A stretch of DNA of 46,184 bases, from NCBI RefSeq assembly GCF_001029445.1, contig NZ_LDOT01000039.1:1-46184 (forward strand), written 5' to 3'. The notes beneath the pieces were generated by a model. The model had not been told where the DNA came from, made no database searches, and saw only the letters and a program-made list of their open reading frames with translations. Origin of the DNA: Photobacterium aquae (lineage in GTDB: Bacteria; Pseudomonadota; Gammaproteobacteria; Enterobacterales; Vibrionaceae). Both the position numbers and the translations under genes were made by a program. Position 1 is the stretch's first letter, and each line of letters opens with the position of its first letter. Shown here piece by piece: positions 7,235-16,294 of this stretch.

Positions 7235-8365
7235 CTAGCCGAAAATAAACGCCTCTCGCCGCAGCAGCTTGGCCATTGCCAGCACCAGCAGTGCCGTTAG
7301 AGCCAGTGTCCCTCCAGCCTGAACTAATACGGCCACGGTGCTAATCTCTTGGCCTCCCACAAATTCAAGCAAGGTATAGGTCTGGCCGACCAACGGCCAA
7401 TATTCAATGCTCCCGCCGGCAACATTGAACATCACCGCACTGATCGCTAGCATCGGCACAATCAAGGCAAACGTGACATAGGATTGGGCCTCTTTGAATG
7501 ACTTGGCCAAAAATGACGTCAGCATCAAAAACGACGAACAAAGAAATGCCAACGGCAAGCCAATCACAGCCAGTACCAGTACCATTTCCGTTCCAATCTC
7601 AACCTTCATGCCCAGCTCATCCCACGGCGCAAACGGCAAGATGAACTTCGTTGATAACACGCTGAGCAAATAACCGATATAAGACATCAACGACACGCAC
7701 AATACCTTGGCAATAATAATCGTCTGTGGCATGACCGGATGACTGAGCAATAACACCAACGTCTCTTTCTCCCGCTCGCCAGCGGTTGTATCAATGGCCA
7801 TGCTCAAACATGAAATAAACAATGAATAGATGAATAAAAATAAAATCATCCCGACAAAAAGCGCGCCTTTATCCTGGCTCGACGAGATATCTTTGACCTG
7901 AATATCCAGCGGATTGATCACGACAGGGTCGACCCCCCTCGATAGCAGGCGCAGCGAGGCGACCTCCGCCGAATACCCCTGCAGCAAGGCTTGCACCCGC
8001 GACAATTTCCCCATCAATTTTTCATCCGAAAAATCCGCCACAATCGTCACCGTGGCAGGCTCTGCGATATGCATCTGCTCTGCATAACGATCGCCGATCA
8101 CCAAGGTAAAATGGGCGTCATCCTCTGGGACATGCTCGATCTGATAGTTATTGAGAAATGCCACCAGATCCGGCGCCATGCCTTTCCCCACAATATGAAT
8201 TTTCGTTGCCGAATTATCCCCTATCATCGACATTCCAAAAGAAAATCCCAACACCGTCAGAAGCGGCGCGCCGATGGCAAAATACAAACCTGCCAGCAAC
8301 GTACGCGAACAGCGCGTGGCCTGCCTCCACTCTTTGACAAACAAGGCCCTGAGTATCGTCATCAT
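7235..8365 (-). CDS. natB: ABC-2 type permease, NatB-like
   Basis: A 376-residue membrane subunit of an ABC exporter. The N-terminal segment (about 20-45) spans the membrane, a soluble extracytoplasmic domain of about 120 residues follows, then five or six helices between about 165 and 370. The segment AIDTTAGEREKETLVLLLSHPV matches the cytoplasmic coupling region of NatB/ABC-2 permeases (AGE-RE--TLE-LL--P). It overlaps the ATPase gene by ATGA, so the two are translationally coupled. NatAB exports sodium in Bacillus; the substrate here cannot be read from sequence. Confidence 0.85.
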   Translation of the reverse strand: MMTILRALFVKEWRQATRCSRTLLAGLYFAIGAPLLTVLGFSFGMSMIGDNSATKIHIVGKGMAPDLVAFLNNYQIEHVPEDDAHFTLVIGDRYAEQMHIAEPATVTIVADFSDEKLMGKLSRVQALLQGYSAEVASLRLLSRGVDPVVINPLDIQVKDISSSQDKGALFVGMILFLFIYSLFISCLSMAIDTTAGEREKETLVLLLSHPVMPQTIIIAKVLCVSLMSYIGYLLSVLSTKFILPFAPWDELGMKVEIGTEMVLVLAVIGLPLAFLCSSFLMLTSFLAKSFKEAQSYVTFALIVPMLAISAVMFNVAGGSIEYWPLVGQTYTLLEFVGGQEISTVAVLVQAGGTLALTALLVLAMAKLLRREAFIFG

Positions 8366-9096
8366 GCCGCGATCCCCTCATCCGTACCGATAATCGAGAT
8401 AAATGCCTCTTCCAATGTTTCCTTGCGGGTTGAGGCACACAGCGACGCGGGACTGCCACTGGCCACGACCTTCCCCTCGGTCATCACCACCACATGATCA
8501 CAAAGTGCACTGACTTCCTGCATCACATGGCTTGAAAATACGATGCAGTGCCCTTGTCGCTTGAGGTTATTCAGCAACTGGCGCAACACACGGGTACTCA
8601 TTACGTCCAGCCCTCGGGTCGGCTCATCCAAAATAATATTCTGCGGCCGATGGACGATAGCTTGCCCCAAGGCGACTTTCATCCTCTGGCCTTGGGAAAA
8701 CCCCTTGGTTTTCCTATCTGCAATCGAATCCATATCCAGCTCGGCAATAACCCAATCTACGGCCGCCTTAACGTCCGCTGGCCGCAAGCCACTGAGCTGG
8801 GCATTGAATTCTAGATATTCACGGGTGGTCAGATGCTCGTAAAGGCTGAAAGGATCAGGAAACAGTCCCAACCGCTGCTTTGCCGCAATCGGATCATGAT
8901 GAACATCGATACCATCAACATACGCCTTGCCCTCATCTTGCTTCAACAAGCCGAACATTGTGCGAAGACACGTCGTCTTGCCCGCACCGTTAGGCCCGAG
9001 AATACCGGTGATCTGGCCATCAGCCGCACTGAAACTCAAACCGTTAAGCGCCTGTATCTCACCGATGCGCTTGGTCAACCCTTCAACGTTGATCAT
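8362..9096 (-). CDS. natA: ABC transporter ATP-binding protein, NatA-like
   Basis: A 244-residue ATPase of an ABC exporter. The Walker A is GPNGAGKTT, the signature FSQGQRMKVALGQAI (SQGQ in place of SGGQ), Walker B IILDEPTRGLD, and the switch His lies in VFSSHVM. I place the start at ATG 9096 after AGGAGG, overlapping the hydrolase stop by ATGA; an upstream extension would run inside the hydrolase gene. It pairs with the NatB-like permease. The family includes sodium, drug and antibiotic exporters; the specificity is unknown. Confidence 0.88.
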   Translation of the reverse strand: MINVEGLTKRIGEIQALNGLSFSAADGQITGILGPNGAGKTTCLRTMFGLLKQDEGKAYVDGIDVHHDPIAAKQRLGLFPDPFSLYEHLTTREYLEFNAQLSGLRPADVKAAVDWVIAELDMDSIADRKTKGFSQGQRMKVALGQAIVHRPQNIILDEPTRGLDVMSTRVLRQLLNNLKRQGHCIVFSSHVMQEVSALCDHVVVMTEGKVVASGSPASLCASTRKETLEEAFISIIGTDEGIAA

Positions 9097-10622
9097 GATG
9101 CGTCCTCCTTGTTGCGTTTTTTTTCTTGGGTAAACCGTGGCTCGGCACTGTTGGGGCTCAGCCAAAACTTACGTGGCTGGCGGTTGTCGATACAATCCGT
9201 ATCAAGCTCATCGAGCTGCTGTTTATCAACAAAATCGGCAATAATGCCATTGGCACAGGTTTGCAGGGCAAGGCCGTGGGAAGAATACGGCGAGACGAGG
9301 TGCAAGGAGTTAGAAAAATCCGTTTCGAGCGGCTTCGCCCATTCTGGTGGGGTCACAGGATCATACCCACCAGATAGCATCAGAACCGGCACTTTCGATT
9401 CAAACTGTTCAAATTCAACCGGCTCAACCAAGGGGATCTGCCACTCGCGGCAAAAAGCCTGATACAGCGCCAACGACTGGCGAGCACCATAGTCATTATC
9501 GTGCGCCATCTGCTGGCGTACGGTGTCAGTTGCCCTTCCCCAGTCCTCCGCACAGACAACCGAGGCATGCATCCCCATCGACATGGTCAAATTCTGGTTC
9601 CATGAAGAAAGCAAACCAACAATGGCGCTAAATTGCTGCTTGGCGGCGCGGTCAATAACAAAAGGCAGCATCGCCCGCGATGAATCGGCATAGAGACCCG
9701 CGCGGATCAGACTCTCCCACTTTGTTTCCGTTAAACGTACGGTGCCTATCTCACCACTGATGGGATGCATGGTTTCGATATCAACCACTTGATCAGCCAA
9801 TGAACGGCTGATGCTTTTGAGCTTGTTATCGAGATCAGGGAAGAAACGGTGACAATCAGGGTCCGCCGCACATTGTGCCAGCAGGCCGGATACACTTCGG
9901 GCAACATTGCCATCGCTATTCAATAAGCTTTTTTCCAGCGGCATCACCGCATCCAAGCTCACTGTCGCGACATGATCAGGGTACTTTTTCAAATAGAGTT
10001 GGGCGACACGAGTCCCGTAGGATACGCCATAGAGATGCAGTTTGCGGTACCCAAGATGCTGACGCAATGCGTCCAAATCCGCTACCGCATGTAACGAACC
10101 GTACTGGCTGACATCAGCTTTAATTTCCTCTCGGCACGCCTTGGCGAGGGCGGAATAATCAATGGCACGATCATCAAAACTCAAGTCGGACATCTCTTCG
10201 CCCGACTCGCAGTTCAAAGGGTTGGAGCGCCCCGTTCCCCGCTGATCCAGCAGAATAATATCCCGACTCTGGCGGATGGCATAAAATACCTTATCAAATA
10301 CCCCAGCGTAATCCGACACCGCCTGGCCGGGTCCCCCAGCAATGATCACAAAAGCTTCGTCGGGAAATTTTTGCTTATGTGCTGGCAAGACCGAATACGA
10401 GAGTTCAATTTTCCGGCTCGTGGGGTCGCTGCGGTTTTCGGCAACAGGTAAGGTATTACAATGGACTTTTTCCCGGATACCCTCAAGATGGCAATTTCGC
10501 TCATAAGTCAGATCATTTGGCTGATCGCTACGGGCCAAAACCTGAAAACTGACCCAAGTCCCCCCCAGCAGCAGCGCTGCGCAACTTAGGCGGGCCAATG
10601 TACGTCGATATGCCTGACGCAT
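9093..10622 (-). CDS. Exported alpha/beta hydrolase, tripeptidyl-aminopeptidase (TAP) type
   Basis: A 509-residue serine hydrolase with a signal sequence or N-terminal anchor (basic start then hydrophobic 12-28). The oxyanion motif GGPGQ lies at about 93-97, LLDQRGTGRSNPL follows, and the nucleophile elbow GVSYGTR carries the catalytic Ser. The acid is expected in LSGGYDPVTPP and the His in SSHGLAL near residue 445. The C-terminal piece fits the TAP-like domain of Streptomyces SlpD/SlpE and tripeptidyl aminopeptidases, which release N-terminal peptides or prolines. It heads a three-gene operon with natA and natB (ATGA overlap), an association I infer to be functional, perhaps peptide cleavage or export related. 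Confidence 0.85.
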   Translation of the reverse strand: MRQAYRRTLARLSCAALLLGGTWVSFQVLARSDQPNDLTYERNCHLEGIREKVHCNTLPVAENRSDPTSRKIELSYSVLPAHKQKFPDEAFVIIAGGPGQAVSDYAGVFDKVFYAIRQSRDIILLDQRGTGRSNPLNCESGEEMSDLSFDDRAIDYSALAKACREEIKADVSQYGSLHAVADLDALRQHLGYRKLHLYGVSYGTRVAQLYLKKYPDHVATVSLDAVMPLEKSLLNSDGNVARSVSGLLAQCAADPDCHRFFPDLDNKLKSISRSLADQVVDIETMHPISGEIGTVRLTETKWESLIRAGLYADSSRAMLPFVIDRAAKQQFSAIVGLLSSWNQNLTMSMGMHASVVCAEDWGRATDTVRQQMAHDNDYGARQSLALYQAFCREWQIPLVEPVEFEQFESKVPVLMLSGGYDPVTPPEWAKPLETDFSNSLHLVSPYSSHGLALQTCANGIIADFVDKQQLDELDTDCIDNRQPRKFWLSPNSAEPRFTQEKKRNKEDAS

Positions 10623-10798
10623 ATTTCATCCCCTAATTATGTGTAGGGAATGAAATATCACAAAACTAACCCAACCAGACAATGAACCTAGAATGTAAAT
10701 ACAGCCGACATCACAATGAAACAACCCGCATATAACCCAATTGCCTCACGATACCTCATTGAGATGTCGCTTAGGTCTCTGTGCACACGAATAATGAC

Positions 10799-12565
10799 TC
10801 AATCCTCAGACCAAACATCCCTCAACTCCGGCCACCCCCACACATTGATTGCCACTCCTTTCAAAACATCATCAAAATTGAGCACTTGCTGATGATGAAA
10901 TATCGGCAACAAACGACCATCGGCTATCAATGCCGTTGCTATTACCTCCAACTGATCAAGGTAGTCAGGTAATTTCTGGGTCTGGCGAATTCGGGTCAAT
11001 TCACAACGCAGCCACTCTATTTCAGAAGAAGCCAAGCATTGATACAACACTGGATTAGAAAGCATCCACCGAAATGCCGAGGAGGGCCGGTTGTCATCAA
11101 AATTAAGGCTGGTGATCAGCAGATCCTCACGCAATGCACCTTCCTGAGCCATACGGCTGAACTCATCAAAGGCATAAACCGTAATATCACACTGCACACC
11201 CACTTGCGCCAATAAATGCAAAACCGTCTGTGCTGCCGCCTGCAACGCCTGCTGCCGATAAATACCAATACTGATCCGCGCCGGCAGCGAAGGCTCAACA
11301 AGGCAAGGACTGGCCACCTTCAGCCATTGGGGCAGCAAGTTATAAGCAGGCACGACATCAATGGCGCTGTTGGTATGCCTAAATTGATCCACTAACTCAT
11401 CGCTGGCAAACAACTGGGCCAAATAGCGACGCTGCAGGACATTAAGATCTGCATGCCGGTTAACCAGTGCCAACAGGCAGCCATCTTCAAGCCGGCTTCG
11501 CTGACGATGATCCGGAGCCTTGCTGCCGCTTAGCGACAGATAGTTCGCACAGGTACCCCCATCACCCACCATGGCATCATCCAGCGTTGCTTTGCTGGCT
11601 GGCCCCTTGGTATCCTCGCGCCCCACCAAGGGGGCAGGCACCTGCCAAATTGACACCGTATCGGCCAACGCCCGATAACCGTGGTAAGACCCGTTGGCTT
11701 CCAGTTTTAACCGTTGCCCAGAGTGTTCCTGCACCCTAAACACCCCGCTTCCGACAATTGTCGGAGCCGCCTCAAGCTGGCTGACAGGTTGAATGGCATA
11801 TCGGACATCCGCCAATAACCCAGCAAATCCCCAATCAGATTGATTGAGGGTAAATACAACACATTGAGAACTAACCGCCTCGATACTGACAACGTGCTCA
11901 AGTTCCTGCCGATAAACATCCCGCTGTTTCAAACGGCTAAACAACGCCGCAACAGTCGTGGCATCCAACTCGCTACCATCATCGAACACTAGTTGTGGCC
12001 GAAGATAGAAACGCCATTGCAAGGTGTTTTCATCAAAGGCCCAATGATGAGCGAGATCCGCAGTCACATTGCCAAAAGCATCGCATTGAGTCAGACAGCT
12101 ATAGATCTGGCGAAGGAAAAACCGCTCGCTGTTTCTGGCCGCGTAATGGGGTAACAAAGGAGAAAACGCACGGGTATAGGTTAGCTGAATATGAAGGCGT
12201 CCCTCGCGACGATTAGTACCGGAGGTCTTTTTCAGCAGCTGGCCAAACAGCGCCTGATCATTGTCAATCAACGCCAAGGCTCTTTCATATTTTCCCTCAG
12301 CGATCATCGACTGGGCAATTTCCGCTTTAAGGGAAGGCAAAGAGTAATTCAAGTACAACCCGGAACGCTGATTACGACCAACCTTGGGAGACCATGCCAA
12401 CCACCCCAACGCCTGCATCTCCCTGAGCAATGTCCGGCAATGCCGCGAGCTGGTAAACATCGCCTCGGCCACTTCATCCAGCGTGATCGCAATATCTTGC
12501 CGGACCCCAAGCACACACAACCGCGAATAATATAAAAACTGCTTATTCTTCAACAAAACCGGCAC
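10799..12565 (-). CDS. sgrR: SgrR-family transcriptional regulator
   Basis: A 588-residue regulator with an N-terminal winged-helix domain (about 10-115; LCVLGVRQDIAITLDEVAEAMFTSSRHCRTLLREMQALGWL...) and a C-terminal solute-binding-protein fold (about 160-580; AFSPLLPHYAARNSERFF, LAHHWAFDENTLQWRFYLRP). This layout is unique to SgrR, which in E. coli senses glucose-phosphate stress and activates the sRNA SgrS. Length is close to E. coli SgrR (551). A 187-base region separates it from a divergent small ORF, the place where sgrS lies in enteric bacteria. I could not recognise an SgrS RNA there. Confidence 0.88.
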   Translation of the reverse strand: MPVLLKNKQFLYYSRLCVLGVRQDIAITLDEVAEAMFTSSRHCRTLLREMQALGWLAWSPKVGRNQRSGLYLNYSLPSLKAEIAQSMIAEGKYERALALIDNDQALFGQLLKKTSGTNRREGRLHIQLTYTRAFSPLLPHYAARNSERFFLRQIYSCLTQCDAFGNVTADLAHHWAFDENTLQWRFYLRPQLVFDDGSELDATTVAALFSRLKQRDVYRQELEHVVSIEAVSSQCVVFTLNQSDWGFAGLLADVRYAIQPVSQLEAAPTIVGSGVFRVQEHSGQRLKLEANGSYHGYRALADTVSIWQVPAPLVGREDTKGPASKATLDDAMVGDGGTCANYLSLSGSKAPDHRQRSRLEDGCLLALVNRHADLNVLQRRYLAQLFASDELVDQFRHTNSAIDVVPAYNLLPQWLKVASPCLVEPSLPARISIGIYRQQALQAAAQTVLHLLAQVGVQCDITVYAFDEFSRMAQEGALREDLLITSLNFDDNRPSSAFRWMLSNPVLYQCLASSEIEWLRCELTRIRQTQKLPDYLDQLEVIATALIADGRLLPIFHHQQVLNFDDVLKGVAINVWGWPELRDVWSED

Positions 12566-12752
12566 CTTTCAGCCCAAAGCTGTTCCCTGTATCAGCCAAT
12601 TAGGGCTTATTTTGCCAGCTCACAGCCAAATACGGCAATTAATAAAAATATTCCGTCAGTTTTTCACTTCCTTGTTTTGCATGACAATACCTCTATAGAA
12701 CGAGCCACAAGCCCTTCTCTTGTTATCGATTGGCAGCCATTAAGGAGGTTGT

Positions 12753-12944
12753 ATGTTCAAAGGAAGTACCAATCAGACAAACATACGCATACAAGCCCGT
12801 GCGTTATCCAACTACTTTCAAGAGCGGTTAATCGCAAGCCGCAACGCGCTCGAAAGAGAGTGCATCATCTATACCCAAGAGCTACTGGCGTTATACCAAT
12901 GGCCAGATGAAAACGCAGAGAAAGAGAAAAACAATGAAAATTGA
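12753..12944 (+). CDS. Small basic protein divergent from sgrR (63 aa)
   Basis: ATG 12753 follows a near-perfect Shine-Dalgarno (TAAGGAGGTTGT), which supports translation. The 63-residue product is helical-looking and charged, without signal peptide or membrane span. It overlaps the start of the VOC gene by 11 bases, suggesting translational coupling. Its position divergent from sgrR recalls the sgrS/sgrT locus, and its end (LYQWPDENAE) faintly resembles the end of E. coli SgrT as I remember it. That is only five matching residues and could be chance. Function unknown. Confidence 0.65.
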   Translation: MFKGSTNQTNIRIQARALSNYFQERLIASRNALERECIIYTQELLALYQWPDENAEKEKNNEN

Positions 12945-13320
12945 ACATATCGCTATTTGGTGCCGAGATCTGGAAAAGATGAAACACTTCTACCAGCACT
13001 ATTTCAATGCCAGCAGCAATGACAAATACACCAACCCCAAAAAAGGGTTCTCGTCATATTTCTTGTCATTCCCGGAAGGGACGAGAATCGAACTAATGCA
13101 TATGGCAGAGAGGACAACAGAAGCAGACAGTATTGAAGGACTCACAGGCTATGCCCACCTCGCCTTTTCCGTGGGTTCTGAAGCGGACGTCGAGCGGATG
13201 TCAGCCCAATTCGTCAAGGATGGCTTCACCGTGATCGACAGGCCACGCCGAACAGGTGACGGATATTACGAATGCGCGATTAGAGATCCAGAAGGCAATA
13301 CCCTAGAAATCACCGTTTAA
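12934..13320 (+). CDS. VOC (glyoxalase/bleomycin resistance) family protein
   Basis: A 128-residue vicinal-oxygen-chelate protein. It begins KIEHIAIWCRDLEKMKHFYQHYFN, where His4 is a typical VOC metal ligand, and continues with YFLSFPEGTRIELM and HLAFSVGSEADVERM, ending RDPEGNTLEITV. These are the paired beta-alpha-beta-beta-beta modules of the family, with H4, E59, H80 and E126 as likely metal ligands by position. I start it at ATG 12934, inside the end of the preceding small gene. It is not GloA (that gene is at 15899). Substrate unknown; family members act as lyases, dioxygenases or binding proteins. Confidence 0.85.
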   Translation: MKIEHIAIWCRDLEKMKHFYQHYFNASSNDKYTNPKKGFSSYFLSFPEGTRIELMHMAERTTEADSIEGLTGYAHLAFSVGSEADVERMSAQFVKDGFTVIDRPRRTGDGYYECAIRDPEGNTLEITV

Positions 13321-13388
13321 CCCTTTGCTCATTTTTACCTTAGTCGGCAAGGCTTCTGAATACCCCCAAAAAGAAACGCCACATTCAA

Positions 13389-13420
13389 GGTACCGCTGTA
13401 TTCCGTACAGCGGTTTTTTA
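13389..13420 (+). terminator. Rho-independent terminator after the VOC gene
   Basis: ACCGCTGTA (13392-13400) pairs with TACAGCGGT (13406-13414) around a 5-base loop, followed by TTTTTT. Confidence 0.85.
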
Positions 13421-13728
13421 TTTTCGGTTGCCGATATGCCACCACATAAAACTCTCATCGTCATCAAAAGCAATTTTTACCGCCAAGGCCGCAGTTATAC
13501 CCATTGGGAATTTAATTCAATACCGCTAATCCCTCCTCGTAAGAAAAACGATTGCACGTTCATTTTTTGGGCTAAATATCACACTTTATTACAATTTATA
13601 AGATCACTGAAAATCATACTTTGCGGTTATATTACGCCGCCCTTGCGTGTGCGCGATGGAATAGTCAGCCGGCAATGGTAAGCAGATATGGACAAAAACA
13701 AGAAGTGGCAATAAGAGTAAACAATAGA
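13421..13728. other. Leader region of the chemoreceptor gene
   Basis: About 300 bases without an accepted gene. AT-rich up to 13620, then GC-rich (13623-13680). It should hold the chemoreceptor promoter, but no hexamer pair stands out and I saw no known RNA element. Confidence 0.4.
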
Positions 13729-15642
13729 ATGATACCTCTACGCTTAAAAGATATTAGCTTCCGCACATCCGTCATGCTGCCAAGCATCATGATGGCGGCA
13801 TTGATTATGGCACTTTCATGGTGGCTCTACAGCGGCCACAAAAACAATGAGCGCCAATTCCAGCAACAACGCGCAACCGAAATCGAACACCTTAAAATTG
13901 CAACGGACTTTGCATCTCAGGCTTGGATTGCCCGAGTAACCTTTGTGACCACTTGGGCAAACCCACGGGATCTCAATGGCGTTGCCAAAGCAGAATCAGC
14001 GCTTAGCCAATTAGATGAAATGGCAAAATCGTTTGATGCGACAACCGAAGTGGGCCGTAAAATCAAAACGCTCATTCCTACTTATGTCCAACAAACTAAG
14101 CACATGTTCGACTATTACCGCTTGGTAGACAAAGCGGTAAAATACGGTGTGCTAGGTTCTGGTGATAAATTCCGCAAATTCGGCCAACATGTCGCCACCG
14201 CCAATTACTCCCAAGCATGGAAGCTAAAAGCGACCGAAGCATCACAAAATCTGATCACAGCGGGCCTGTGGTACAACGGTTTTGTAGCGGGAATGCGCAT
14301 CAACTACCTAGACAATGCCCTTGAACAAATCACTTCCGCCGTTAATATCCTAAAAGAAAATCAAGCCGATCCCGCAACGGCTGAAGTCTTGGCTGCGGCA
14401 GAACGCTACCAAACAGCGATGCAAATGCTCGATAGCGGCATTGACCAATACCATACCGCGCTAAAAGCGGTAGTCGCGATGGGCGATGAGCTAACACCAC
14501 TGCTGTCAGAGCTACAAAATGTCTTGGGTGAATTCGGCTATAACTTTGCCGATGCTAGCCTTCAGAAAACAGACGACAGTAACACGCTGACTATTCAAGT
14601 ACTTATTGCCGGTCTTATCGCTGCCTCTATCGTTGCCACCTTGATGGTAAACCAGATGAGCACCCAGCTCTCTGTCACCATGAGATCAGCAGAAGCCATT
14701 GGCAACCGAGATTTGAGCCAATCAATTGTTGATGACGGCAAAAACGAATTCGGCGAACTTTCCCGCTCGCTGGACAAGATGCGCGTCAACATTCAAACCA
14801 TGCTATCTCGCATTGTTGAATCCAGTGCCCAGTTGAGTACGGCCGCCGAAGAAGTGAGCGCGATCTCGGTACAAACCTCGGCAAATATGCAGGATCAGCA
14901 AAGCCAGCTCGATTCGCTGTCCGCCGCTATGGAAGAGATGCGCAGCACTTCGCTTGATATTGCCAACAATGCCGAAAACTCAGCAACAGCAACCAACAAC
15001 GCGGCACACAATGCCAAAGTCGGTGGCGAATCAATCTCTGATTCAATCAACCAAATCCGTTTGGTTGAAGAAGAAATGGGTAACACGACAGACAGCATCC
15101 ACCGCTTGGTAGAAGAAAGCCAGCGTATTGGCTCTATTGTCGATGTGATTAACTCTATTGCTGAACAAACCAACCTGCTTGCCCTAAACGCCGCAATCGA
15201 AGCCGCCCGCGCGGGCGATCAAGGCCGTGGTTTTGCGGTTGTTGCTGACGAAGTTCGTTCGCTGGCAACCCGTACCCAAGCCTCAACCGAAGAGATTGGC
15301 AACATCATCAAGCACCTGCAGGAGCAGGCGGTCGCTGCCGAAATGACGATGAACGAAAGCGTGGTGAAAATTGCCAGCGGTGTTGAATCCGTCAACCGCA
15401 GCGGCGAGGTTATCGAACAGATGAACCAACTGGTTTCCGAGATCTTCGATATGAGCAGCCAAATCGCCAGCGCCACCGAGCAGCAAACTGCCGTATCTGA
15501 CGAGTTGGGGATCAACGTTGCGGGGATCACCAAGGCAGCCAGCGAAGTAACCGAAGGCTCAACCCAAACCTCGCGTGCCTGCGAAGAGCTATCGACACTG
15601 GCCAACAACCTGCACAGTATGACCTCGCAGTTCAAAATCTAA
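13729..15642 (+). CDS. Methyl-accepting chemotaxis protein
   Basis: A 637-residue transmembrane chemoreceptor. TM1 lies at about 13-34 (SVMLPSIMMAALIMALSWWLY), a roughly 250-residue helical periplasmic sensor domain follows, TM2 lies at about 287-308, then a HAMP domain. The signalling domain runs from about 380 to the end. Its hairpin tip is IAEQTNLLALNAAIEAARAG, the invariant MCP signature that contacts CheA/CheW. The sensor length would fit a helical bimodular (HBM-like) domain, but that is inference; the ligand cannot be told. The start is uncertain: ATG 13729 gives a normal short cytoplasmic lead before TM1, ATG 13675 and 13621 are in frame upstream. Confidence 0.92.
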   Translation: MIPLRLKDISFRTSVMLPSIMMAALIMALSWWLYSGHKNNERQFQQQRATEIEHLKIATDFASQAWIARVTFVTTWANPRDLNGVAKAESALSQLDEMAKSFDATTEVGRKIKTLIPTYVQQTKHMFDYYRLVDKAVKYGVLGSGDKFRKFGQHVATANYSQAWKLKATEASQNLITAGLWYNGFVAGMRINYLDNALEQITSAVNILKENQADPATAEVLAAAERYQTAMQMLDSGIDQYHTALKAVVAMGDELTPLLSELQNVLGEFGYNFADASLQKTDDSNTLTIQVLIAGLIAASIVATLMVNQMSTQLSVTMRSAEAIGNRDLSQSIVDDGKNEFGELSRSLDKMRVNIQTMLSRIVESSAQLSTAAEEVSAISVQTSANMQDQQSQLDSLSAAMEEMRSTSLDIANNAENSATATNNAAHNAKVGGESISDSINQIRLVEEEMGNTTDSIHRLVEESQRIGSIVDVINSIAEQTNLLALNAAIEAARAGDQGRGFAVVADEVRSLATRTQASTEEIGNIIKHLQEQAVAAEMTMNESVVKIASGVESVNRSGEVIEQMNQLVSEIFDMSSQIASATEQQTAVSDELGINVAGITKAASEVTEGSTQTSRACEELSTLANNLHSMTSQFKI

Positions 15643-15695
15643 GGGAATCGCATCAGCGTTACACTCCCTTATAGCAACAGCAGGCAACAACGAAC

Positions 15696-15720
15696 AAAAG
15701 CACCTTCGGGTGCTTTTTTA
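15696..15720 (+). terminator. Rho-independent terminator after the chemoreceptor gene
   Basis: GCACC (15700-15704), TTCG tetraloop, GGTGC (15709-15713), preceded by AAAA and followed by T6. Confidence 0.85.
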
Positions 15721-15767
15721 TTTTCATCAAAAAACCCATCAACAATAACGTTTCGCTATCAAAATTA

Positions 15768-15784
15768 TAAATTATGATAATTTA
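15768..15784. promoter_or_regulatory. Perfect palindrome in the gloA-nemA promoter region
   Basis: TAAATTATGATAATTTA has two perfect 8-base arms around one central G. A possible -10 (TATCTT, about 15804-15809) lies downstream, placing the palindrome at or just upstream of the -35 region, so it is a candidate operator for a dimeric regulator of gloA-nemA. No matching regulator is identified. Confidence 0.5.
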
Positions 15785-15898
15785 ATTTTTGGCAGAAAAA
15801 GGCCTATCTTAGTGCTCATCAACGAGCTATCCCCTGCATAGTTCAGCCTTGAAATGCTACGGCATTTGGCCCGTTCAACATGTCAACGAAGGTTCGCC

Positions 15899-16282
15899 AT
15901 GAAATTTCTGCACACAATGCTTCGTGTTACCGATTTAGATAAATCCATTGAGTTCTATACCAAAGTGCTAGGCATGAGCGTTTTGGACAAATTCGAAAAC
16001 AGCGAATATCGATACACCTTGGTTTTCGTCGGCTACGAAGGCCACGACAGCGCAACCATCGAGCTGACCTACAACTGGGATACCGATCACTACGATCTTG
16101 GCAATGCATTCGGTCACCTTGCAATTGGCTGCGACGATATCTACGCAACCTGCGACGCTATCAAATCAGTGGGTGGCAATATTACCCGCGAACCGGGACC
16201 AATGAAGGGAGGCGATACCCATATTGCCTTCGTCAAAGATCCGGACGGCTACCAAATCGAACTTATCCAAGTCAGCAAATAA
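15899..16282 (+). CDS. gloA: Lactoylglutathione lyase (glyoxalase I)
   Basis: A 127-residue cytoplasmic enzyme that converts the hemithioacetal of methylglyoxal and glutathione to S-lactoylglutathione. The sequence MKFLHTMLRVTDLDKSIEFY and the end DPDGYQIELIQ are nearly those of E. coli GloA. The four metal ligands are present at H5, E55, H73 and E121, and the short Ni-type length is kept. I start at ATG 15899 (after GAAGG); a longer frame from 15854 has no family support. nemA follows 12 bases downstream in the same operon, as in enteric gloA-nemA, but the nemR repressor gene usually upstream is absent. Confidence 0.95.
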   Translation: MKFLHTMLRVTDLDKSIEFYTKVLGMSVLDKFENSEYRYTLVFVGYEGHDSATIELTYNWDTDHYDLGNAFGHLAIGCDDIYATCDAIKSVGGNITREPGPMKGGDTHIAFVKDPDGYQIELIQVSK

Positions 16283-16294
16283 GAGGACCAGAGT

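Noticed and set aside
10623..10798. Possible small gene between sgrR and the hydrolase
   Set aside because: No start with ribosome site and no frame longer than chance.
12566..12752. SgrS small RNA
   Set aside because: No strong terminator hairpin with T-run and no recognisable ptsG-pairing stretch could be identified by eye.
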